Source: Clostridiales bacterium
GTDB lineage: Bacteria; Bacillota; Clostridia; Tissierellales; Sedimentibacteraceae
DNA: 11,881 nt
Assembly: GCA_003457065.1 (NCBI GenBank)
Contig: DMJQ01000021.1
Location: forward strand, 1-11,881
Direction of reading: 5' to 3'
A program made the translations under genes and the position numbers. This document shows, piece by piece, positions 6,744 through 11,128 of this stretch (positions within the stretch are counted from its first letter, which is position 1; the number at the start of each line of letters is the position of its first letter). The notes beneath the pieces are model-generated. The model was given only the letters and a program-made list of their open reading frames with translations. It ran no database searches and was not told the DNA's origin.

Positions 6744-7721
6744 ATGGAGATAAATAATAATTCAATTAAAGAACTTAAAGAAAATTTTCTAAAGTGCATT
6801 AATGTAGATAAATTCAATTGCAATTTAAGGAAAGAGTTTATTTTGGATGGTATTATTGCTAACAATGCATATTATATTAATGGTGATGAAAACAAATTAG
6901 GGTTTAATTTAGAAGACGAGTACGGCTTTAGTCTGAAAGTGTATATTTCTGATAAAAATAAATTGAGCGTGCATAAAGAAGATTTAAAATCAGGTAATAG
7001 AGTAACAATAAAATGTATTCCATATATTAATCGAAATGGATATATACATAATTACGATATCTTACAAGTAAGAGCTATAGGTGTAGACTTACAATTTGAT
7101 TACGAAAATTGCAAGACTGAAAGTGCTAAAAAAATAAAAGATTTAAAAAATGTAAGAAGACTTAACTTTTATGGCAAAGAAACCATAGGAGTTTATATTG
7201 TAGCACCAAATGGTGAAAGTCTTCATGATGTACAAGAATCATTTAAAAACAATAATTTCTTTAAATTGTATTGTCAGATAGTTAACACATCAGATGCTTC
7301 AGAAATAGCATCTGCTATACAAGATGCGAATGAATCCGATATAGAAATAATCGTAATAACACGAGGAGGAATTGAAAACTTACAAGTGTTTGATGATGAA
7401 TTAATAATAAATGAAATATTGAAAAGCCATAAATATATTATAACAGCCATAGGACATACTAGAAGCCACACATTATCGGATGATGCGGCTGATGTATCAT
7501 TAAATGCTCCAGTTGAGGTAGGGACATATTTGATAAATGAATATAACAAATTTAGATACAGAGAACAAAATGTAAACCAAGAAAGCAGTAATGCACAAAC
7601 TTGTAATAATAGAGGTAATAAAAAATACGTGTTTATTATGTGTATAATAATTTTTATAGTAATGTATTTTTCAATTAAGGTACCGATATTTAGCAAAATA
7701 CTAGAAAACATAATCCCTTAA
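6744..7721 (+). CDS. Membrane-anchored exonuclease VII large subunit-like protein
   Basis: 325 residues. ATG 6744 follows AAAGGG (6731-6736). Residues ~28-115 resemble the N-terminal OB fold of XseA ('FILDGIIAN', 'LEDEYGFSLKVYIS', 'LKSGNRVTIK', 'ILQVRAIGVDLQ'). Residues ~146-258 match its catalytic domain: 'IGVYIVAPNGESLHDV', 'DIEIIVITRGGIENLQVFDDE', 'YIITAIGHTRSHTLSDDAADV'. Of the core residues described for E. coli XseA (D155, R205, H238, D241), equivalents D162, R207 and H238 are kept, but the last Asp is S241. The long coiled-coil C-terminus that carries XseB is absent; instead a Q/N-rich linker leads to one membrane helix (~295-311). So it is an ExoVII-type single-strand DNA nuclease relative tethered to the membrane, or an inactive DNA-binding form. 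No XseB gene is nearby. Confidence 0.82.
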   Translation: MEINNNSIKELKENFLKCINVDKFNCNLRKEFILDGIIANNAYYINGDENKLGFNLEDEYGFSLKVYISDKNKLSVHKEDLKSGNRVTIKCIPYINRNGYIHNYDILQVRAIGVDLQFDYENCKTESAKKIKDLKNVRRLNFYGKETIGVYIVAPNGESLHDVQESFKNNNFFKLYCQIVNTSDASEIASAIQDANESDIEIIVITRGGIENLQVFDDELIINEILKSHKYIITAIGHTRSHTLSDDAADVSLNAPVEVGTYLINEYNKFRYREQNVNQESSNAQTCNNRGNKKYVFIMCIIIFIVMYFSIKVPIFSKILENIIP

Positions 7722-7764
7722 AAGATGAAACATGAAATGTTTAGGCATTTCATGTTTCATTTTT
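7721..7764. terminator. Bidirectional intrinsic terminator
   Basis: A perfect 15-bp stem (7725-7739 with 7746-7760), extendable to 19 pairs using flanking A/T and one G-U, with a 6-base loop, ends in a T run on the + strand and has an A run at its 5' side that gives a U run on the minus strand. It overlaps the stop of the minus-strand XRE gene (7757-7759) and begins at the stop of the ExoVII-like gene, so it serves both convergent genes. Confidence 0.9.
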
Positions 7765-8200
7765 CTATCATTTCATTAATAATCATTTCAGCTTTGCCGA
7801 GAAACTTAAGTTTGCTTCTATCGTCTGGAAGCTTATTAAACAGATTTATAAGTTCGATTTCGTTATCAGATAAATCTAATTTTGGTCGTTCACATTGATC
7901 AGGGCCTGTAAGCGAATTTTCCATTATAATACTTGTAAAATCCATTTTTTTAGAATTAGGACTAAACATATTTTTATTTAAATTTGGTGCTCGCTGTGGT
8001 TGATTTAATAAATAGTCAATAGACACATTAAAATAGCGTGCAATTTTTACAAGCTTATCATATGAAGGATTTTTTATTCTACCGCTTTTCCAATCAGTAA
8101 GAAAACTCGTATTTATATTACATTGTTTTAAAAGCTCCTTTTCAGTAATACCATTTTGTTTAATTAAAAAAAGTATGGTTTCTAACACATTATTTGACAT
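7757..8200 (-). CDS. XRE-family (Cro/CI-type) transcriptional repressor
   Basis: 147 residues from ATG at 8198-8200, chosen because GGAG (minus strand of 8208-8211) is correctly spaced; an upstream in-frame ATG at 8224 would add 8 residues but lies on the ribosome site side. Residues ~1-58 form the helix-turn-helix: 'NGITEKELLKQCNINTSFLTDWKSGRIKNPSYDKLVKIARYFNVSIDYLL', with the usual 'LL' ending. The C-terminal ~85 residues include 'LDLSDNEIELINLFNKLPDDRSKLKFLGKAEMII', the small dimerisation segment common in element-borne XRE repressors; there is no peptidase motif like that of CI or ImmR partners. It faces a divergent promoter with an inverted-repeat operator overlapping both -35 boxes, so it probably represses both itself and the rightward transcript. 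Confidence 0.9.
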   Translation of the reverse strand: MSNNVLETILFLIKQNGITEKELLKQCNINTSFLTDWKSGRIKNPSYDKLVKIARYFNVSIDYLLNQPQRAPNLNKNMFSPNSKKMDFTSIIMENSLTGPDQCERPKLDLSDNEIELINLFNKLPDDRSKLKFLGKAEMIINEMIEK

Positions 8201-8220
8201 AAAGTATCTCCATAAAAGTA

Positions 8221-8249
8221 ACAATAAATTAGATATTGCGTATTGACAA
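8221..8249 (-). promoter_or_regulatory. Leftward promoter of the XRE gene
   Basis: On the minus strand TTGTCA (8249-8244), a 17-base spacer and TATTGT (8226-8221) form a fair promoter for the XRE gene. Its -35 overlaps the rightward -35 almost completely, so polymerase and repressor would compete at one site. The distance from -10 to the start codon leaves a short leader of about 14 bases. Confidence 0.55.
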
Positions 8250-8261
8250 ATACTAAATATC
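8232..8261. promoter_or_regulatory. Probable XRE operator (imperfect inverted repeat)
   Basis: GATATTGCGTATT (8232-8244) and AATACTAAATATC (8249-8261) match at 11 of 13 positions as an inverted repeat around the 4-base centre GACA. The repeat covers the -35 boxes of both divergent promoters. A further half-site AGATATTT lies at about 8278-8285. Binding by the adjacent XRE protein is inferred from position and symmetry. Confidence 0.7.
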
Positions 8262-8271
8262 GTATTATTAT
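8243..8271 (+). promoter_or_regulatory. Rightward sigma-70-type promoter
   Basis: A consensus TTGACA (8243-8248), a 17-base spacer and TATTAT (8266-8271) form a near-ideal promoter. Transcription would start near 8278-8280 and enter the small Cro-like ORF and the structured RNA region. Its -35 box is inside the XRE operator. Confidence 0.8.
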
Positions 8272-8313
8272 ATACTTAGATATTTAAAATATGAGAAAGG
8301 ACAATTATAGAAA

Positions 8314-8364
8314 ATGTTTAGAATAAGGCAAGAGCGCAAGCAAGCATTGTTGATTAAGAACTAA
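8314..8364 (+). pseudogene. 16-codon remnant of a Cro/XRE-like gene, or small peptide
   Basis: ATG 8314 opens MFRIRQERKQALLIKN and then stops at 8362. The first 11 residues read exactly like the start of a Cro-type XRE regulator ('M-x-RIR-x-x-RK'), in the place such a gene is expected, divergent from a repressor. The rest of the gene is missing and structured RNA follows. A GAAAGGA ribosome site lies 13 bases upstream, somewhat far. It could be a genuine short peptide, but a truncated regulator is the simpler reading. Confidence 0.4.
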
Positions 8365-8975
8365 TATAACAAAACAAGCTGTTCAATACCTTTGAAGTTC
8401 TTGTCAAACTTGAAAACCTATTTAACCTTTCCCACAGGGACTTGCTGCAACAAGTCCCTGATGAAAACATTTTATCAGAATAATTGTTTTTTTTCAATAG
8501 CTGCTGCAATAAAATTGCAGAAAACTAAACTATTTTATAAGCCATCTTTATTCTTTACAAAAAAGAATATTAACTTAGCTGCAATGTAAAAGTACAAGCT
8601 ATGTCCCCCCAGGTAAAAGGTTGTCTCACTCATTGCAGTTAAATTAAACCTTCTTGCTTATTAATAAGAAGGTAAGAAACCTTGAAAGTCGAATAAGTAT
8701 TATGATACGTTCAGGATGCAGCCTGAAAAGGAAAGCGACTGCAGCTGTTACGCCATGAAAATCTGGTTAAGCCATATTGAGCGAGTAATTACAGCTACAA
8801 AATTAAAACGGCAGTTTTAATCGCCACGACCTGCATTTTGGAATAATGATACTTCCGTCCAGCCACAGCTGGTAGCAATGGGGACGGCTCGCCATCAGAA
8901 TGGGGAGGGCTAAAGCGTTATATGATGAATAACGAAAAGTCATGGAGTTCGCAAGACCGTCAGAAATACTATTAA
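8365..8975 (+). ncRNA. Candidate large structured non-coding RNA (ROOL/GOLLD-like size and context)
   Basis: About 600 nt with no credible gene but dense base-pairing. Perfect local hairpins: 8435-8444/8451-8460 (10 bp), 8504-8510/8514-8520 (7), 8549-8556/8562-8569 (8), 8648-8655/8666-8673 (8), 8710-8715/8722-8727 (6), 8802-8809/8814-8821 (8, tetraloop GGCA), 8855-8860/8882-8887 (6) and 8916-8921/8929-8934 (6). Longer-range complementarity: TAGCT 8576-8580 with 8597-8601, CTGCAATG 8579-8586 with 8631-8638, AAGGTT 8617-8622 with 8678-8683, and GCGACTGCAGCTGT 8735-8748 with three downstream blocks (8791-8796, 8811-8814, 8821-8824). Local GC in the stems is higher than in neighbouring genes. It follows the strong promoter at 8243, runs in the same direction as ssb, and lies in a mobile element, as do ROOL and GOLLD RNAs. 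Family identity is not established; group I or II intron core motifs were not seen. Confidence 0.6.
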
Positions 8976-9031
8976 TTTAACTATAGAATTAATTAATAAA
9001 TTAGATTTAATAATTAGTTGTGTAGTTAAAA
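8976..9031 (+). other. AT-only spacer before ssb, possible promoter region
   Basis: About 55 bases almost entirely A/T (ATTAATTAATAAATTAG-like) separate the structured RNA from the ssb leader. No T-run terminator is visible for the RNA, and TAATAAT-like boxes occur but none with a convincing -35. It may hold an ssb promoter or simply be the RNA's 3' tail. Confidence 0.35.
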
Positions 9032-9119
9032 CCTTCTCAAATGTCGCAATAGTGGCATGTAAAAAATTACAACTCAAAAAAGAGGAAAAAACAATCTAAA
9101 AAGAGAAGGAGAGAAGAAT
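9032..9119 (+). promoter_or_regulatory. ssb 5' leader, SD-sequestering element, copy 1
   Basis: CCTTCTC (9032-9038) can pair with GAGAAGG (9103-9109), which contains most of the ribosome site of ssb. Inside are a hairpin ATGTCGC-AATA-GTGGCAT (with G-U pairs), TGTAA-AAAA-TTACA (about 9059-9072) and CTC...GAG (about 9073-9084). The same architecture with matching sequence blocks recurs before the 51-aa gene. A closed outer stem would hide the ribosome site, so this looks like a cis-acting translational control element; the signal or protein that opens it is unknown. Confidence 0.6.
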
Positions 9120-9563
9120 ATGAATAGCGTACAATTGTCAGGAAGATTAACAAAGGATTTAGAATTAAGGAGATTAGACAATAGTAATAAAACGGCGGTT
9201 ATAAATTTTATGCTTGCCGTAGATAAGGAAATGTCAAAAGAAAAAAAACGGGAATGTGAAGATCAGGGAAAGCAAACAGCAGATTTTATACCCGTAAGAG
9301 TGTTCGGAAAACCTGCTGAGAACTGTGCAAAATACCTGGAAAAAGGAAGTAAAGTAATAGTAATAGGAAAGATAACTACAGGAAGTTATATTACACAGAC
9401 CGGAGAAATAAAATATACAATGCAGATTACTGCAGATAGAGTGGAATTCATCGGAGCAAAAAAGAGTAATCGTAATCAATCGCCAATAGATTTTTATGAT
9501 GAAGATTGCTTTCTTGATAACTATAATTACTACGATGAATATGACGAAAGTCCACTTCTTTAA
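9120..9563 (+). CDS. ssb: Single-stranded DNA-binding protein
   Basis: 147 residues. ATG 9120 follows AAGGAGA with a 7-base gap. Residues 1-110 form the SSB OB fold: 'MNSVQLSGRLTKDLELRR', 'AVINFMLAVDKEM', 'ADFIPVRVFGKPAENCAKYLEKGSKVIVIGKITTGSYITQTGEIKYTMQITADRVEFI'. An insert of charged residues (~38-55) lengthens the first loop. The C-terminus is acidic and Tyr-rich and ends DESPLL rather than the canonical DDDIPF-type tip, so its partner contacts may differ from the host SSB. It would coat single-stranded DNA during replication or after conjugative entry. It has its own terminator and a structured leader, so it is controlled separately from its neighbours. Confidence 0.95.
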   Translation: MNSVQLSGRLTKDLELRRLDNSNKTAVINFMLAVDKEMSKEKKRECEDQGKQTADFIPVRVFGKPAENCAKYLEKGSKVIVIGKITTGSYITQTGEIKYTMQITADRVEFIGAKKSNRNQSPIDFYDEDCFLDNYNYYDEYDESPLL

Positions 9564-9564
9564 A

Positions 9565-9600
9565 TAAAAACCTTACAGAATAAAACCTGTAAGGTTTTTA
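9565..9600 (+). terminator. Intrinsic terminator after ssb
   Basis: A 14-bp perfect stem (9565-9578 with 9587-9600) with an 8-base loop is followed by a T-rich run. It starts two bases after the ssb stop and ends five bases before the second leader, leaving little room for a separate promoter downstream. Confidence 0.85.
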
Positions 9601-9604
9601 TTTA

Positions 9605-9692
9605 CCTTCTCAATTGCAATATCTAAAAAAGCATGTAAGAAATTACAACTCAAAATTGAGGGAAAAACAATCTTAATGAGAAGGAGAAAAAA
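9605..9692 (+). promoter_or_regulatory. SD-sequestering leader, copy 2, before the 51-aa gene
   Basis: CCTTCTCA (9605-9612) pairs with TGAGAAGG (9677-9684), covering the ribosome site. It shares with the ssb leader, in the same order: ACCTTCTCAA, GCATGTAA, AAATTACAACTCAAAA, a GAGG/GAGGG block, AAAAACAATCT and GAGAAGGAGA. The inner CTC-GAG stem is lengthened here to CTCAA-AA-TTGAG (9649-9660), a covariation-like change that supports a real RNA structure. Confidence 0.65.
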
Positions 9693-9848
9693 ATGAAAAG
9701 GGAATTAAGAACAAAAGAATTTACGAAAGAGCAAAAAGAAATATTGGATATTCTCGCAGCAGAAAGCTGTGAAGCCTGGATAGAAAGTATTGAGACAGAC
9801 TTATATCTGGAAAGAACTTATTCAGGGAAAGGGGAATATGCGATATGA
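9693..9848 (+). CDS. Small acidic protein, 51 aa, coupled to the JAB gene
   Basis: ATG 9693 follows AAGGAGA with a good spacing; the protein begins MKRELRTKEFTKEQKEILDI and ends with GKGEYAI. It is predicted mostly helical and acidic, without membrane segment or recognised domain. Its stop overlaps the next gene's start as ATGA (9845-9848), the classic sign of translational coupling, and the structured leader lies directly in front of it. That context makes it a real gene despite its length. The function is unknown; a partner or regulator of the JAB protein is possible. Confidence 0.75.
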   Translation: MKRELRTKEFTKEQKEILDILAAESCEAWIESIETDLYLERTYSGKGEYAI

Positions 9849-10309
9849 CACATACTCTTACAAAATATAAATTGCAAGTTATAAAAGAAAAAGAGTACGA
9901 AAATAACTTTAATAACCTACAAAATATAGGTTGTCCATACGATCTGCTACAAGTATGTTTAAAAACATTAGAGTTATCAAAAGAGCCAGAAGAAGTCTTT
10001 GGATTGCTGACATTAGATACAAAAAACAATATTACCGGGTACTTCGAAGTCAGCAGAGGAAGCATCAATTGCTGTATAGCATATCCCAGAGAAATATTCA
10101 AAAGAGCAATGTTGCAAAATGCTTCAACAGTAATAGTCGTACATAATCACCCAAGCGGAGATTCAGAACCAAGTAAGGAAGATATTGTTTTGACAAATCG
10201 TCTTAATGAATGCGGGAAGGTATTAGGCATAAAACTCCTGGATCATATTATTGTAGGAGATGAAGAACGCGAAAATTACTACAGCTTCAAAGAAGAAGGA
10301 CAATTATAA
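9845..10309 (+). CDS. radC: RadC-type JAB (JAMM) domain protein
   Basis: 154 residues, essentially the catalytic RadC domain without the N-terminal helix-hairpin-helix of the chromosomal ~225-aa proteins. The JAMM metal-binding motif is intact: H100-N-H102-P-S-G-D with x10 to D113 ('VVHNHPSGDSEPSKED'), and an upstream Glu at ~E50 in 'EPEEVFGLLTLD'. 'LLDHIIVGDEERENYYSFKEEG' is the typical RadC end. The start overlaps the preceding stop (ATGA). These proteins are very common on conjugative elements and phages; despite the name, a DNA repair role is not proven and the substrate is unknown. It sits with ssb in the accessory replication group. Confidence 0.92.
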   Translation: MTHTLTKYKLQVIKEKEYENNFNNLQNIGCPYDLLQVCLKTLELSKEPEEVFGLLTLDTKNNITGYFEVSRGSINCCIAYPREIFKRAMLQNASTVIVVHNHPSGDSEPSKEDIVLTNRLNECGKVLGIKLLDHIIVGDEERENYYSFKEEGQL

Positions 10310-10322
10310 AGGGAGGACTATT

Positions 10323-10670
10323 ATGATAAAAGTAACGGTAAATAATGAGATACAAACAATGAAATATGATAATTCAAAAGACTTGGAAAAAGAAATTGGG
10401 TGCTATGAATTTGTATATCCTGTACGGTTAGATCCGAAGTTCGTTATGGTTGTAGATGAAAATGGTTATTCAAAAAACTTGGATATTAATATTGTCGGCA
10501 GCTACTATTACGGATCCGATAAGAACGGATATGCAATATTGGGAGATATACTAATATTGCGTGTTCATAGAAGACCGGACGGATATCATATTTCAGATAT
10601 TACTGAACAAGAAGAAAATAGACTGCTCAAAGAAGTAAAAACGATAATAAATATTAAAAGGGGGATGTAA
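10323..10670 (+). CDS. DUF3846-like small protein, 115 aa
   Basis: ATG 10323 is chosen because GGGAGG (10311-10316) precedes it; an in-frame ATG at 10260 lies inside the JAB gene and has no ribosome site. The protein starts with a beta-rich 'MIKVTVNNEIQTMKY'. Residues ~40-80 ('FVMVVDENGYSKNLDINIVGSYYYG', then 'GYAILGDILILR') match the general shape of DUF3846, with a variable acidic/basic C-terminus. DUF3846 proteins are common on conjugative elements and have no known function. Gap to the JAB gene is 13 bases, so it is in the same operon, and a terminator follows at 10743. Confidence 0.65.
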   Translation: MIKVTVNNEIQTMKYDNSKDLEKEIGCYEFVYPVRLDPKFVMVVDENGYSKNLDINIVGSYYYGSDKNGYAILGDILILRVHRRPDGYHISDITEQEENRLLKEVKTIINIKRGM

Positions 10671-10742
10671 AAATAAGTTGAACAATATTAATTTCAATAC
10701 AATTCAGGAATTTAAGAAGGTAACTAAGAAATAGTGAAATGG

Positions 10743-10776
10743 AAAACGGAATGTCAAAATAAGATGTTCCGTTTTT
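10743..10776 (+). terminator. Intrinsic terminator of the ssb-downstream operon
   Basis: AAAACGGAATGTC (10743-10755) pairs with GATGTTCCGTTTT (10763-10775), with two G-U pairs, around a 7-base loop, and ends in a run of five T. It ends the operon of the 51-aa, JAB and DUF3846-like genes. An 18-codon TTG frame (10678-10734) lies between but has no convincing ribosome spacing. Confidence 0.8.
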
Positions 10777-10794
10777 AAACTTCATAAATTATGT

Positions 10795-10826
10795 AATACA
10801 CAAGGTACAAGCCAAGTGTATTTTTT
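10795..10826 (+). terminator. Second hairpin with T run
   Basis: AATACAC (10795-10801) pairs with GTGTATT (10816-10822), with an inner GG/CC pair, and is followed by TTTTTT. It is a weaker terminator in tandem with the one at 10743; together they isolate the recombinase genes from upstream transcription. Confidence 0.6.
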
Positions 10827-10888
10827 ATTGATCTCTAAAGGAATAAACACTTTTTTACAGAATAGTATATAAAAAAAGGGGTGACAAT

Positions 10889-11056
10889 ATGAGCTTAAGT
10901 AAACAAGAAATAGCATGCAAGAATGTTTTTAAAAGTTCAGATGAAACAATACTGAAAAGAGAATTTAATAAAAAAGTTATAGAGTTGATAAATCAAATTG
11001 AAAAGAGCAAAACATGCATTATTTACAAAAGTGATTTACAGATCATGACACACTAA
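10889..11056 (+). CDS. Small protein of unknown function upstream of the recombinase, 55 aa
   Basis: ATG 10889 follows GGGGTG (10878-10883). The protein (MSLSKQEIACKNVFKSSDET..., ending LQIMTH) is predicted to be helical and basic, with a central 'EFNKKVIELINQIEKS' amphipathic helix. No membrane segment or recognised domain. It stands alone between two terminators and the recombinase 72 bp downstream, a place often taken by recombination-directionality or regulatory proteins, but I see no helix-turn-helix strong enough to claim that. I do not recognise its family. Confidence 0.65.
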   Translation: MSLSKQEIACKNVFKSSDETILKREFNKKVIELINQIEKSKTCIIYKSDLQIMTH

Positions 11057-11085
11057 GTATAATATCCTTATGTAGTTGTGATTTG

Positions 11086-11125
11086 TTTTATCTCTTTTAA
11101 ATAAAGGTAAATAAGGGAGATAAAA
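11086..11125 (+). promoter_or_regulatory. Hairpin hiding the recombinase ribosome site
   Basis: TTTTATCTCTTTTA (11086-11099) can pair with TAAGGGAGATAAAA (11112-11125) over 14 positions (two G-U), loop 12 bases. The right arm contains the entire Shine-Dalgarno AAGGGAGA, and the stem ends three bases before ATG 11129. It would limit translation of the recombinase unless opened or transcribed from inside. Confidence 0.6.
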
Positions 11126-11128
11126 TGT

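Noticed and set aside
7274..7711. A 145-codon minus-strand frame opposite the ExoVII-like gene
   Set aside because: The + strand shows clear XseA motifs over the same bases; the antisense frame has no recognisable domain.
8392..8589. A + strand frame of 65 codons within the structured region
   Set aside because: It has no ribosome site, starts inside hairpin-rich sequence, and its composition (clustered F, K, L and N) follows the stems rather than a protein pattern.
8340..9030. Group I or group II intron
   Set aside because: No GUGYG-type 5' end, no domain V-like hairpin with AGC triad and bulge, and no reverse transcriptase or homing endonuclease frame was found.
9721..10101. A 126-codon minus-strand frame opposite the JAB gene
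   Set aside because: The JAMM-containing + strand gene with coupled start explains this stretch.
10260..10322. An upstream ATG extending the DUF3846-like protein by 21 residues
   Set aside because: It lies within the JAB gene with no ribosome site, whereas ATG 10323 follows GGGAGG.
10678..10734. An 18-codon frame beginning TTG before the terminator
   Set aside because: The only G-rich ribosome-like sequence is 13 bases away and belongs to the end of the previous gene; too little support.
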